Under the pieces are notes generated by a model. The model saw nothing but the letters and a program-made list of their open reading frames with translations, was not told the DNA's origin and searched no databases. A stretch of DNA of 64,000 nt, from the NCBI RefSeq assembly GCF_900187425.1, contig NZ_FYDJ01000011.1, positions 1 to 64,000 on the forward strand, read 5' to 3'. Below, piece by piece: positions 8,406 through 17,396 of this stretch. Both the position numbers and the translations under genes were made by a program. Position 1 is the first letter of the stretch, and every line of letters starts with the position of its first letter. Source of the stretch: Pseudomonas sp. Irchel s3h14 (lineage in GTDB: Bacteria; Pseudomonadota; Gammaproteobacteria; Pseudomonadales; Pseudomonadaceae).

Positions 8406-9626
8406 ATGGCTATCGAAATCAAAGCCCCCACTTTCCCGGAATCGGTTGCCGATGGCACCGTTGCCACCTGGCACAAAAAGCCGGGCGACGCCGTCAAGCG
8501 CGACGACCTGATCGTCGACATCGAAACTGACAAAGTCGTATTGGAAGTGTTGGCCACCGCTGATGGCGTGCTGGGCGCGATCGTCAAGAACGAAGGCGAC
8601 GTCGTTCTGTCCGACGAAGTCCTGGGCTCCATCGAAGCGGGCGGCGCTGCTGCCGCTCCAGCTGCTGCCGCTGCTCCGGCCGCTGCACAAGCTGCTGCTC
8701 CAGCCGCTGAAGGCGAAGATGATCCTGTTGCTGCACCGGCTGCTCGCAAGCTGGCTGAAGAAAACGGTATCAACATCGCTTCCGTTGCCGGCACTGGCAA
8801 AGGCGGTCGTGTGACCAAGGAAGACGTTGTTGCCGCTGTAGCTGCCAAGAAAGCCGCTCCAGCTGCCGCGCCTGCCAAGGCAGCTGCTCCTGCCGCTGCT
8901 GCTCCAGTGTTCGCTGCCGGCGATCGCATCGAGAAGCGCGTACCGATGACCCGCGTGCGGGCCACCGTCGCCAAGCGTCTGGTTGAAGCTCAATCGAACA
9001 TGGCGATGCTGACCACTTTCAACGAAGTCGACATGACCGAAGTCATGGCGCTGCGTTCGAAGTACAAGGACCTGTTCGAGAAGTCCCACAACGGCGTGCG
9101 CCTGGGCTTCATGTCGTTCTTCGTCAAGGCTGCCACCGAAGCGCTGAAACGCTACCCTGCGGTCAACGCTTCGATCGACGGTGCTGACATCGTTTACCAC
9201 GGCTACGCTGACGTCGGTGTTGCTGTTTCCAGCGACCGCGGCCTGGTTGTTCCGGTTCTGCGTAACGCCGAACTGATGAGCCTGGCTGAAATCGAAGGCG
9301 GCATCGCCACCTTCGGCAAGAAGGCTCGTGACGGCAAACTGTCGATGGACGAGATGACCGGCGGTACTTTCACCATCACTAACGGTGGTACTTTCGGTTC
9401 GATGATGTCGACCCCGATCGTCAACCCGCCGCAAGCGGCCATCCTGGGCATGCACAACATTCTGCAGCGTCCTATGGCGATCAACGGTCAGGTTGTAATC
9501 CGTCCGATGATGTACCTCGCTCTGTCCTACGATCACCGTCTGATCGATGGCAAAGAAGCTGTGACCTTCCTGGTTACCATCAAGAACCTGCTGGAAGACC
9601 CGGCTCGTTTGCTGCTGGATATCTGA
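8406..9626 (+). CDS. sucB: Dihydrolipoyllysine succinyltransferase (2-oxoglutarate dehydrogenase E2)
   Basis: Core of the 2-oxoglutarate dehydrogenase complex; moves the succinyl group from lipoate to CoA. Domains in order: one lipoyl domain (1-75, lipoylated K43 in ETDKVVLE), an Ala/Pro-rich linker, an E3-binding domain (about 100-140), a second linker and the catalytic domain with H377 and D381 in DHRLIDG. The length of 406 residues is standard. It lies 42 bases after sucA. Confidence 0.98.
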   Translation: MAIEIKAPTFPESVADGTVATWHKKPGDAVKRDDLIVDIETDKVVLEVLATADGVLGAIVKNEGDVVLSDEVLGSIEAGGAAAAPAAAAAPAAAQAAAPAAEGEDDPVAAPAARKLAEENGINIASVAGTGKGGRVTKEDVVAAVAAKKAAPAAAPAKAAAPAAAAPVFAAGDRIEKRVPMTRVRATVAKRLVEAQSNMAMLTTFNEVDMTEVMALRSKYKDLFEKSHNGVRLGFMSFFVKAATEALKRYPAVNASIDGADIVYHGYADVGVAVSSDRGLVVPVLRNAELMSLAEIEGGIATFGKKARDGKLSMDEMTGGTFTITNGGTFGSMMSTPIVNPPQAAILGMHNILQRPMAINGQVVIRPMMYLALSYDHRLIDGKEAVTFLVTIKNLLEDPARLLLDI

Positions 9627-9637
9627 TTTCGTTGCAC

Positions 9638-9661
9638 GGGCCGTCCAGTGATGGACGGCCC
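9638..9661 (+). other. Perfect hairpin between sucB and lpdG
   Basis: A perfect 10-bp GC-rich stem (9638-9647 with 9652-9661) has a 4-base loop but no U tract after it. It could be an RNA processing or 3'-end protection structure, or a pausing site. It does not look like a classical terminator. Confidence 0.5.
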
Positions 9662-9736
9662 ATCTGTAATGACCAGCTTCGTCCCACGACGGTCCTCAAA
9701 AGGGCCCGTCCGGTTTGATTCGAGAAGGAATGACAC

Positions 9737-11173
9737 ATGACTCAGAAATTCGACGTGGTAGTGATTGGCGCGGGCCCTGGCGGCTACGTGGCTGCCATTA
9801 AAGCAGCGCAACTGGGCCTCTCCACTGCCTGCATCGAGAAATACACCGACAAGGAAGGCAAACTGGCCCTCGGCGGTACTTGCCTGAACGTCGGCTGCAT
9901 TCCATCCAAGGCGCTGCTGGACAGCTCCTGGAAGTACAAGGAAGCCAAAGAAGGCTTCGCGATCCACGGTATCAATCACGCTGGCGTGACCATGGACGTG
10001 GCGGCAATGGTTGGCCGTAAAGCCAACATCGTCAAAGGCCTGACCTCTGGCGTTGCCACCCTGTTCAAGGCGAACGGCGTCACTTCCCTGCAAGGCCACG
10101 GCAAACTGCTGGCCGGCAAGAAAGTCGAGCTGACCAAGCCAGATGGCACCGTCGAAATCATCGAAGCCGAGAACGTGATTCTGGCTTCGGGCTCGCGTCC
10201 GATCGACATTCCACCGGCTCCGGTTGACCAGAACGTAATCGTCGATTCGACGGGCGCACTGGAATTCCAATCGGTTCCAAAACGTCTGGGCGTGATCGGC
10301 GCTGGCGTAATCGGTCTGGAGCTGGGTTCGGTCTGGTCCCGTCTGGGTTCCGAAGTGGTTGTTCTGGAAGCCCTGGAGAAGTTCCTGCCAGCGGCTGACG
10401 ACGCCGTTTCCAAAGAAGCCTACAAGACCCTGACCAAACAAGGTCTGGACATCAAGCTGGGCGCTCGCGTCACCGGTTCCAAAGTGAACGGCAACGAAGT
10501 TGTCGTGAACTACACCGATGCCAATGGCGAACAGAACATCACGTTCGACAAGCTGATCGTTGCCGTTGGTCGCCGTCCGGTGACCACCGAGCTGCTGGCA
10601 GCTGACAGCGGTGTGAACATCGACGAACGTGGCTTCGTTTTCGTTGACGACCAGTGCGCGACCAGCGTGCCGGGCGTTTACGCGATCGGCGACGTGGTTC
10701 GCGGCATGATGCTGGCGCACAAGGCGTCCGAAGAAGGCATCATGGTGGTTGAGCGCATCAAGGGCCACAAAGCCCAAATCAACTATGACCTGATCCCGTC
10801 TGTTATTTATACTCACCCGGAAATCGCGTGGGTCGGCAAAACCGAGCAGGTCTTGAAGGCTGAAGGCGTTGAAGTTAACGTTGGCACCTTCCCGTTCGCA
10901 GCCAGTGGCCGTGCCATGGCAGCCAACGATACCGGCGGTTTCGTGAAAGTCATCGCTGATGCCAAGACTGACCGCGTATTGGGCGTCCACGTGATTGGCC
11001 CGAGCGCTGCAGAACTGGTTCAGCAGGGCGCGATCGGTATGGAATTCGGCACCAGCGCTGAAGACCTGGGCATGATGGTTTTCTCCCATCCGACCCTGTC
11101 CGAAGCCTTGCACGAAGCAGCTCTGGCTGTGAATGGCGGCGCCATCCACATTGCCAACCGCAAGAAGCGTTAA
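9737..11173 (+). CDS. lpdG: Dihydrolipoyl dehydrogenase (E3)
   Basis: FAD enzyme that reoxidises dihydrolipoate on SucB and passes electrons to NAD+. The redox-active disulfide is C49/C54 in GGTCLNVGCIPSK, and the C-terminal active-site pair is H451/E456 in SHPTLSEALHE. It has 478 residues. Its place between sucB and sucC identifies it as the E3 dedicated to the 2-oxoglutarate complex (called LpdG in Pseudomonas), as distinct from the branched-chain or pyruvate complex E3s elsewhere in such genomes. Confidence 0.96.
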   Translation: MTQKFDVVVIGAGPGGYVAAIKAAQLGLSTACIEKYTDKEGKLALGGTCLNVGCIPSKALLDSSWKYKEAKEGFAIHGINHAGVTMDVAAMVGRKANIVKGLTSGVATLFKANGVTSLQGHGKLLAGKKVELTKPDGTVEIIEAENVILASGSRPIDIPPAPVDQNVIVDSTGALEFQSVPKRLGVIGAGVIGLELGSVWSRLGSEVVVLEALEKFLPAADDAVSKEAYKTLTKQGLDIKLGARVTGSKVNGNEVVVNYTDANGEQNITFDKLIVAVGRRPVTTELLAADSGVNIDERGFVFVDDQCATSVPGVYAIGDVVRGMMLAHKASEEGIMVVERIKGHKAQINYDLIPSVIYTHPEIAWVGKTEQVLKAEGVEVNVGTFPFAASGRAMAANDTGGFVKVIADAKTDRVLGVHVIGPSAAELVQQGAIGMEFGTSAEDLGMMVFSHPTLSEALHEAALAVNGGAIHIANRKKR

Positions 11174-11373
11174 GACAAGACAATAAGAAACCACGGCGGA
11201 AGGCCCGTCGTGAGCCTTGCGTGCAAGACTCACCGCGGAATGTCCGCCGGACGCAGCCTTGCGTAGTCTCACCGGTTATCCGGAACACCTACGCAAGCAG
11301 CAGTCACAGGTGGTGCGGCACTTGAACAAGTGCAGCACCGAATGCGCAGTACCTAACGAAGACGGTAATAAGC

Positions 11374-12540
11374 ATGAATCTTCACGAGTATCAGGGTAAG
11401 CAGCTGTTCGCTGAATACGGCCTGCCAGTATCCCAGGGTTTCGCCGTAGACACCCCGGAAGCAGCAGCAGAAGCGTGCGACAAAATCGGCGGGACCGAAT
11501 GGGTTGTCAAAGCCCAGGTTCACGCAGGTGGTCGCGGTAAAGCGGGCGGCGTTAAGCTGGTTCGCAGCAAAGAAGACGCCAAAGCATTCGCTCAACAGTG
11601 GTTGGGCAAGCGTCTGGTGACTTACCAGACTGATGCCAATGGCCAGCCAGTCACCAAGATCCTGGTTGAATCGTGCACTGATATCGCTAAAGAGCTGTAC
11701 CTGGGCGCTGTCGTTGACCGTTCGAGCCGTCGCATCGTGTTCATGGCTTCCACCGAAGGTGGCGTGGACATCGAGAAAATCGCTCACGACACCCCTGAGA
11801 AAATCCTCAAGGCCACTATCGATCCACTGGTTGGCGCTCAGCCATTCCAGGGTCGCGAGCTGGCATTCCAGCTGGGTCTGGAAGGCAAGCAAGTTGCTCA
11901 GTTCGCCAAGATCTTCGTAGGTCTGGCCAAGCTGTTCAAGGATCACGACCTGGCTCTGCTGGAAGTGAACCCGCTGGTGATCAAGGCTGACGGCGATCTG
12001 CATTGCCTCGACGCCAAGATCAACATCGACGCCAACGCCATGTACCGTCAGCCTAAGCTGAAGACTTTCCACGATCCGTCGCAAGACGATCCGCGCGAAG
12101 CGCACGCTGCCAAGTTCGAACTGAACTACGTAGCACTGGAAGGCAACATCGGTTGCATGGTCAACGGTGCTGGCCTGGCCATGGGTACCATGGACATCGT
12201 CAACCTGCATGGCGGCAAACCAGCCAACTTCCTCGACGTGGGCGGCGGTGCTACCAAAGAACGCGTTACCGAAGCGTTCAAGATCATCCTGTCCGACACT
12301 AACGTCGCTGCAGTATTGGTCAACATCTTCGGCGGCATCGTTCGTTGCGACATGATTGCCGAAGGCATCATCGGCGCTGTGAAAGAAGTCGGCGTGAAAA
12401 TCCCGGTTGTTGTTCGCCTTGAAGGCAACAACGCTGAGCTGGGCGCTAAAGTACTGGCAGAAAGCGGTTTGAACATCATCGCTGCTACCAGCCTGACCGA
12501 CGCTGCTCAACAAGTTGTCAAAGCTGCGGAGGGCAAATAA
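11374..12540 (+). CDS. sucC: Succinyl-CoA synthetase beta subunit (ADP-forming)
   Basis: ATP-grasp subunit that binds nucleotide and, with SucD, converts succinyl-CoA to succinate with formation of ATP. The 388-residue length, the MNLHEYQGKQLF start and the NIFGGIVRCD motif are characteristic. The 200-base gap after lpdG holds no gene; it contains an imperfect direct repeat (GCCTTGCGT followed by a CTCACCG segment, near 11214 and 11252). The stop codon shares one base with the sucD start. Confidence 0.98.
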   Translation: MNLHEYQGKQLFAEYGLPVSQGFAVDTPEAAAEACDKIGGTEWVVKAQVHAGGRGKAGGVKLVRSKEDAKAFAQQWLGKRLVTYQTDANGQPVTKILVESCTDIAKELYLGAVVDRSSRRIVFMASTEGGVDIEKIAHDTPEKILKATIDPLVGAQPFQGRELAFQLGLEGKQVAQFAKIFVGLAKLFKDHDLALLEVNPLVIKADGDLHCLDAKINIDANAMYRQPKLKTFHDPSQDDPREAHAAKFELNYVALEGNIGCMVNGAGLAMGTMDIVNLHGGKPANFLDVGGGATKERVTEAFKIILSDTNVAAVLVNIFGGIVRCDMIAEGIIGAVKEVGVKIPVVVRLEGNNAELGAKVLAESGLNIIAATSLTDAAQQVVKAAEGK

Positions 12541-13421
12541 TGAGCGTCCTGATCAATAAAGACACCAAAGTTATCTGCCAGGGTATTACCGGTTCGCAAG
12601 GTAGTTTCCACACCCAGCAAGCCATCGAATACGGCACCAAGATGGTTGGTGGCGTAACTCCGGGCAAAGGCGGCACCGAGCACCTGGGTCTGCCAGTGTT
12701 CAACACCGTGAAAGATGCTGTAGCTGCCACTGGCGCCACCGCCAGCGTGATCTACGTTCCAGCTCCTTTCTGCAAGGACTCCATCCTGGAAGCAGCATTC
12801 GGCGGCATCAAGCTGATCGTTTGCATCACTGAAGGCATTCCTACCCTGGACATGCTGGATGCCAAGGTCAAGTGCGACGAGCTGGGCGTAGTCCTGATCG
12901 GTCCTAACTGCCCAGGCGTGATCACTCCAGGCGAATGCAAGATCGGCATCATGCCAGGTCACATTCACTTGCCAGGCAAGGTCGGTATCGTTTCCCGTTC
13001 CGGCACCCTGACCTACGAAGCTGTGAAGCAAACTACTGACGCCGGTTTCGGTCAGTCGACTTGCGTCGGCATCGGCGGTGACCCGATCCCGGGCTCGAAC
13101 TTCATCGACATCCTGAAGCTGTTCCAGGAAGACCCGAAGACCGAAGCGATCGTTATGATCGGTGAGATCGGCGGTTCGGCTGAAGAAGAAGCGGCTGCCT
13201 ACATCAAGGCACACGTGACCAAGCCGGTTGTTTCCTACATCGCTGGTGTGACTGCCCCTGCGGGCAAGCGCATGGGCCATGCTGGCGCAATCATCTCTGG
13301 CGGCAAAGGCACTGCAGACGAGAAGTTTGCTGCCCTGGAAGACGCAGGCGTTAAAACCGTGCGTTCGCTGGCAGACATCGGCAAGGCTTTGTCCGAGCTG
13401 ACCGGTTGGGCGATCAAGTAA
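12540..13421 (+). CDS. sucD: Succinyl-CoA synthetase alpha subunit
   Basis: CoA-binding catalytic subunit of succinyl-CoA synthetase. The phosphorylated histidine is H247 in KRMGHAGAI. The N-terminal CoA-binding Rossmann domain contains TGSQGSFH. It has 293 residues and starts on the last base of the sucC stop codon (TAATG). It is the last gene of the TCA block, with a strong terminator 30 bases downstream. Confidence 0.98.
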   Translation: MSVLINKDTKVICQGITGSQGSFHTQQAIEYGTKMVGGVTPGKGGTEHLGLPVFNTVKDAVAATGATASVIYVPAPFCKDSILEAAFGGIKLIVCITEGIPTLDMLDAKVKCDELGVVLIGPNCPGVITPGECKIGIMPGHIHLPGKVGIVSRSGTLTYEAVKQTTDAGFGQSTCVGIGGDPIPGSNFIDILKLFQEDPKTEAIVMIGEIGGSAEEEAAAYIKAHVTKPVVSYIAGVTAPAGKRMGHAGAIISGGKGTADEKFAALEDAGVKTVRSLADIGKALSELTGWAIK

Positions 13422-13451
13422 GCCTCGCGCTTATCTGACGCTTCACCAAAC

Positions 13452-13484
13452 AAAGGCCACCTTCGGGTGGCCTTTGTCGTTTCT
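13452..13484 (+). terminator. Terminator of the suc operon
   Basis: A perfect 10-bp stem (13452-13461 with 13466-13475) closes a TTCG tetraloop and runs into a T-rich tail. It is positioned right after sucD. Confidence 0.85.
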
Positions 13485-13487
13485 GGT

Positions 13488-13600
13488 GATCGTTCCCACG
13501 CTCCCGCGTGGGAATGCCGCCGGGGACGCTCCGCGTTCCGCCTTTGGATGTGACGCAGAGCGTCACGGGATGCATTCCCACGCAGAGCGTGGGAACGATC
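13488..13600. repeat. 113-bp inverted-repeat element (GATCGTTCCCACGC type)
   Basis: The ends are complementary (GATCGTTCCCACGCT at the left, its reverse complement at the right). Inside are further nested palindromes built on GGACGCTCCGCGT-like words. The same layout occurs at 20638-20739, and a single hairpin of it occurs at 54396-54426. It belongs to a family of intergenic repeats common in Pseudomonas, whose spurious translations I recall being annotated as small hypothetical proteins. The 240 bases from here to brnQ contain no gene. Confidence 0.75.
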
Positions 13601-13842
13601 TGTGCGGAGGTAGGAAATTTATATATGTAAACGCGACACGGGAATGTCGCATATCGGATAGATCGCACCCTAACAGTGCGTTTGTCGGGCAAATTCGTTA
13701 GGCTAGCAGCCATTTTTGCGTCCGCGGCCCACAAGGTTGCTACGCGCTAAACGGGTCAGTCCTATACGGACCGACAGCATTTCCCTCACCCCTCAGGGAA
13801 ATCCCTCTCTAAATTCCGATTCAGTAGTGTGGTATTTCCTTA

Positions 13843-15156
13843 ATGAAAGTGTTGAAAGGCCAGGACATCCTGGCACTTGGTTTTATGACGTTTGCCCTGT
13901 TTGTCGGGGCTGGCAACATCATCTTCCCGCCTATCGTCGGTCTGCAGTCCGGTCCAAATGTCTGGATGGCGGCGCTGGGTTTTCTGATCACTGCGGTCGG
14001 TCTGCCGGTGATCACCGTTGTTGCGCTGGCCAAGGTCGGTGGCGCCATGGATGCCTTGAGCAGCCCGATCGGCAAAGTCGCCGGTGGCCTGCTGGCTGCT
14101 GCGTGCTACCTCGCTGTCGGCCCGCTGTTCGCGACACCGCGCACCGCTACCGTGTCATTCGAAGTCGGCTTGGCGCCGCTGACCGGCGAGAGCCCGCTGG
14201 CACTGTTCCTCTATAGCTCGGTGTACTTCCTGGTGGTGTTCTTCATCTCGCTCTATCCGGGCCGGCTGCTGGATACCGTAGGACGTTTCCTCGCACCGCT
14301 GAAGATCATCGCCCTGGCCGCGCTCGGCATCGCAGCGTTTGCATTGCCGGCCGGTGATGTCGGCGTGGCCACCCCGGAATACGTGGCGGCACCGTTCTCC
14401 CAAGGCTTCATCAATGGTTACCTGACCATGGATACCCTGGGCGCGCTGGTGTTCGGTATTGTCATCGTCAACGCAATCCGTTCCCGTGGCGTTGAGTCGC
14501 CGGTGTTGATTACCCGTTACGCGATCATCGCCGGACTGATTGCCGGCGTGGGTCTGGCGCTGGTTTACGTCAGCCTGTTCCGTCTCGGTTCGGGCAGCCA
14601 TGAAGTGGCCGCGGGTGCCACCAACGGCGCGGCGGTGTTGCACGCTTACGTGCAACACACCTTCGGCTCTCTGGGCAGCGGTTTTCTGGCGGTGCTGATC
14701 TCCCTGGCCTGCCTGGTGACGGCGGTGGGTCTGACATGTGCCTGTGCTGAATACTTCAGCCGTGTGCTGCCGCTGTCCTACAAGACATTGGTCATCATCC
14801 TGGCCGCATTCTCCCTGCTGGTGTCCAACCTGGGCCTCACCAAGCTGATTGCGTTCTCGATCCCGGTGCTGACCGCGATCTACCCGCCGTGCATTGCCCT
14901 GGTCGCCCTGAGCTTCTGCAAGGACTTCTGGCATGAGCAGGGCCGCATCGTCGGTCCGGTGATGCTGGTGTCGTTCATCTTCGGTTTGATCGACGCCCTC
15001 AAGGGTGCGGGTCTGGCGGACTGGATGCCGACTCAGTTGTCCCACCTGCCGCTGAGCGAGCAAGGCCTGGCCTGGCTGGTGCCGTCGGTCATGACCCTGG
15101 TCGTCGCGGTGGTTTGCGATCGCATGCTGGGCAAGCGCGAAGAAGCACTGGCTTAA
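13843..15156 (+). CDS. brnQ: Branched-chain amino acid transport carrier BrnQ
   Basis: Sodium-coupled inner-membrane importer of leucine, isoleucine and valine (LIVCS family). The 437-residue protein has about twelve hydrophobic helices. Its N-terminus (ALGFMTFALFVGAGNIIFPP) carries the FVGAGNIIFPP signature of the family. It is monocistronic, with a terminator after it. The neighbouring TCA operon ends about 420 bases upstream. Confidence 0.95.
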   Translation: MKVLKGQDILALGFMTFALFVGAGNIIFPPIVGLQSGPNVWMAALGFLITAVGLPVITVVALAKVGGAMDALSSPIGKVAGGLLAAACYLAVGPLFATPRTATVSFEVGLAPLTGESPLALFLYSSVYFLVVFFISLYPGRLLDTVGRFLAPLKIIALAALGIAAFALPAGDVGVATPEYVAAPFSQGFINGYLTMDTLGALVFGIVIVNAIRSRGVESPVLITRYAIIAGLIAGVGLALVYVSLFRLGSGSHEVAAGATNGAAVLHAYVQHTFGSLGSGFLAVLISLACLVTAVGLTCACAEYFSRVLPLSYKTLVIILAAFSLLVSNLGLTKLIAFSIPVLTAIYPPCIALVALSFCKDFWHEQGRIVGPVMLVSFIFGLIDALKGAGLADWMPTQLSHLPLSEQGLAWLVPSVMTLVVAVVCDRMLGKREEALA

Positions 15157-15200
15157 GCCGCTTCATGGCCCGCCACAAGCGGGCTGTGAACACACATGGA

Positions 15201-15236
15201 AATGCCCCGTATCAATCGATACGGGGCATTTTTTTT
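15201..15236 (+). terminator. Terminator of brnQ
   Basis: A perfect 13-bp stem (15201-15213 with 15218-15230) has a 4-base loop and is followed by a run of eight T residues (15229-15236). Confidence 0.9.
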
Positions 15237-15316
15237 GGAGGTGGTGCAGTGTCTTTTTCCTTGAGCTAACGTCGAAGCACTACATTGCTTTTACCAAACA
15301 CATCACAAGGACCTGC

Positions 15317-16054
15317 ATGTCGTTCATCCACGCCAACATGATCCACATCCTCGCCGCGCTCTGGTTCGCCATCTGCTGGGGTGGCTACACCCGTTATGCG
15401 ACGTGGAAGGGCCGCGACACCGCGTGCCTGGCCAGCGTGCTGCACCTTTATCGCGAAGACTGGATGCGCCGCATGCTGTTGCGCGACAACCGCATCGCTG
15501 ACGCCAGCGTGATCGGTAACCTGGAGCGCAACGCCTCGTTCTTCGCCTCCAGCACACTGATTATTCTGGCCGGCATTCTCACGGTGCTCGGAGCCTCCGA
15601 ACGGGCGGTGTCGTTGTTGGCGGATATCCCGATGGTGCAACAGGCATCCCAAGGGATGTCGGAGATCAAGTTGCTGTGCCTGGCGCTGGTGTTTGTCTAT
15701 GCGTTCTTTACGTTCAGCTGGTGCATGCGCCAGTACAACTTTGCGGCCATTCTGGTGGGCTCGGCGCCTATGGTCGGTGAGCGTCACGTTTCCGAACAAG
15801 AGCGCAAAGCCTTTGCTGCCCGGGCGGCCCGCGTCATTTCCATGGCCGCCAACCAGTTCAACTTCGGACTGCGATCCTACTACTTCGGCATGACCATGCT
15901 GGCCTGGTTCGTCAGCCCGTGGTTGTTCATGTTGATGAGTGCCGGCGTGGTGCTGGTGTTGTATCGCCGGGAGTTTCATTCCGACGTTCTCGACGTGATG
16001 GTCTATACACCTACAGAGGCGCCATTGCCCGAGGCGATTAAAGAGGCTGTTTGA
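15317..16054 (+). CDS. DUF599 family membrane protein
   Basis: A 245-residue integral membrane protein of the DUF599 family, function unknown. Four to five hydrophobic segments are visible (about 7-25, 75-95, 113-135 and 188-220). A central basic stretch contains the family motif NLERNASFFASS. It overlaps the following MAPEG gene by one base, so the two are almost certainly cotranscribed and possibly translationally coupled. Confidence 0.85.
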   Translation: MSFIHANMIHILAALWFAICWGGYTRYATWKGRDTACLASVLHLYREDWMRRMLLRDNRIADASVIGNLERNASFFASSTLIILAGILTVLGASERAVSLLADIPMVQQASQGMSEIKLLCLALVFVYAFFTFSWCMRQYNFAAILVGSAPMVGERHVSEQERKAFAARAARVISMAANQFNFGLRSYYFGMTMLAWFVSPWLFMLMSAGVVLVLYRREFHSDVLDVMVYTPTEAPLPEAIKEAV

Positions 16055-16455
16055 TGAGTATTCCGTTCTGGTGTGTATTTATCAGTGCACTGCTGATTTA
16101 TGTGGCGAAGATTCCAGTCGCCAGGGCGATGAATGACCTGGGCGGTTATGACAACCATCTGCCGCGTCAGCAACAGGCGCAACTGACTGGCTTTGGTGCC
16201 CGTGCGTTGGCGGCTCATCAAAACTGTTTTGAGGCATTCATTCTGTTCGCGGTGGGGGTGTTGATGGCGCACACCACGCAGACAGCGGGGTGGCTGATCG
16301 ACTTGCTGGCAATCATCTTCGTGATTACGCGAATCATTTATTTGCTGTGCTATTGGGTTGATCTGGCCTGGCAGCGGAGCCTGGTTTGGTTCGTCGGATT
16401 AGTGTGTTCGTTGTTGCTGATGATTAGTCCGACTTTTAAAACTATTTTGCTGTAA
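16054..16455 (+). CDS. MAPEG family membrane protein
   Basis: A 133-residue protein with four membrane helices, typical of the MAPEG superfamily (eicosanoid and glutathione metabolism relatives; bacterial members mostly uncharacterised). The family motif appears as GFGARALAAHQNCFEAFILFA. I use the ATG at 16054, which shares its A with the TGA of the upstream gene; an in-frame TTG at 16051 is less likely. The protein ends just before a bidirectional terminator. Confidence 0.88.
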   Translation: MSIPFWCVFISALLIYVAKIPVARAMNDLGGYDNHLPRQQQAQLTGFGARALAAHQNCFEAFILFAVGVLMAHTTQTAGWLIDLLAIIFVITRIIYLLCYWVDLAWQRSLVWFVGLVCSLLLMISPTFKTILL

Positions 16456-16479
16456 CGCCTGCTTTGCAAAAAACAGGCA

Positions 16480-16510
16480 AAAGAAAACCCGCACTTGGCG
16501 GGTTTTCTTT
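16480..16510. terminator. Bidirectional terminator
   Basis: A perfect 13-bp stem (16480-16492 with 16498-16510) with A/T-rich outer ends serves both the plus-strand MAPEG gene and the convergent minus-strand lipoprotein gene. Confidence 0.85.
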
Positions 16511-16528
16511 ATCACGCTAAAAACCGTT

Positions 16529-16762
16529 TTAGTTTTTAGGTGCTTCTTTTGTAGCTGCTTCGTTCGATTCAGCCTGAGCTTTGGCAGCTTCGGCGTTTTC
16601 TTTCGCAGCGTCGTTCACTTTATCCTGAGCTTTGCTCATGTCTTGCTGAGCTTGCTCAGCATGTTTGGCTGCATCTTGAGCTTTGTCCTCGGATTTTTTA
16701 TCGCAGGCAGCGAGACCGAGGGAAGCGGTCAACATCAAGGCAATAGCTAAAGTCTTACGCAT
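16529..16762 (-). CDS. Small Ala/Lys-rich lipoprotein
   Basis: A 77-residue predicted lipoprotein. The signal peptide MRKTLAIALMLTASLGLAAC has a clear lipobox (LAAC, lipidated C20). The mature part is charged and Ala/Gln-rich with heptad-like spacing, suggesting one long helix as in Lpp-type envelope proteins. A ribosome site (AGGAG) lies just before the ATG. The function is not known from sequence; an outer-membrane or osmotic-stress role is only a guess. The 157-base upstream gap is AT-rich and probably holds its promoter and that of the divergent thioesterase pair. Confidence 0.85.
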   Translation of the reverse strand: MRKTLAIALMLTASLGLAACDKKSEDKAQDAAKHAEQAQQDMSKAQDKVNDAAKENAEAAKAQAESNEAATKEAPKN

Positions 16763-16919
16763 GGGTGTTTCTCCTTATGGAAAATATCTACTGGCCTTAA
16801 GAGCACAGCCCATAGCGTTAAGTTCCTCAATTCAGACAGATATATAAGATTATTCTGACGGGAACTTTTACTAAAAACGCCTAGTGCATTGCCTGAACAC
16901 TAAGAAGAGTTTTATCAAA

Positions 16920-17396
16920 ATGGCCGAAAACCCCGTTTTTGAGCGCGCTACACGATTTTTATCGGCGCTGCGACATTGTCAGGTGCTTGGGCTGCGGGTT
17001 CACAGCGCCAGCGGTGATGGACTAACGGTCATCCTGCCGTACAGTCCGCAAATTGTTGGCAACCCGCAAACCGGCGTGATTCACGGCGGGGCGCTTACCT
17101 CGCTGATGGACACTGCCTGCGGCATGTCCACCCTCTGCGTCCTGCCCGAGTTCGAAGTTTGTCCGACCCTCGACCTGCGCATCGACTACATGCACGCCGC
17201 CGAGCCGCATAAAGATGTCTACGGTTTTGCCCAGTGCTACCGGGTGACCACAGATGTGATCTTTGCTCGCGGTTTCGCCTATCAGGACGATCCCGAGCAG
17301 CCCATCGCTCATGTAGTAGGCACCTTCATGCGCATGGGCAAAGCCATCAAGGGCGCAAAAGGTTTTGGCGGCGTCATCGCCGGAGGTGCGAAATGA
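16920..17396 (+). CDS. PaaI-family hotdog thioesterase
   Basis: Predicted acyl-CoA thioesterase, 158 residues, single hotdog fold. The active-site signature is intact: N48, H55-G56-G57 and acidic D64 in GVIHGGALTSLMDTA. The ATG at 16920 is preferred over a GTG at 16884, because AAGAAGAG lies about ten bases upstream. It overlaps the next gene, a second thioesterase, by four bases (ATGA), suggesting coupled synthesis and possibly a hetero-oligomer. The substrate is unknown. Confidence 0.85.
   Translation: MAENPVFERATRFLSALRHCQVLGLRVHSASGDGLTVILPYSPQIVGNPQTGVIHGGALTSLMDTACGMSTLCVLPEFEVCPTLDLRIDYMHAAEPHKDVYGFAQCYRVTTDVIFARGFAYQDDPEQPIAHVVGTFMRMGKAIKGAKGFGGVIAGGAK

Noticed and set aside
6000..9536. 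Open frame of 1178 codons on the minus strand across sucA and sucB
   Set aside because: It is the mirror of strongly codon-biased sucA/sucB sequence. The translation is low-complexity with no family features, and no promoter or ribosome site is seen.
9533..11272. Open frame of 579 codons antisense to lpdG
   Set aside because: Shadow of lpdG; no recognisable domain.
13716..14216. 166-codon frame overlapping the start of brnQ
   Set aside because: Out of frame with brnQ and Arg-rich, as expected for a shadow; brnQ has a clear family N-terminus.
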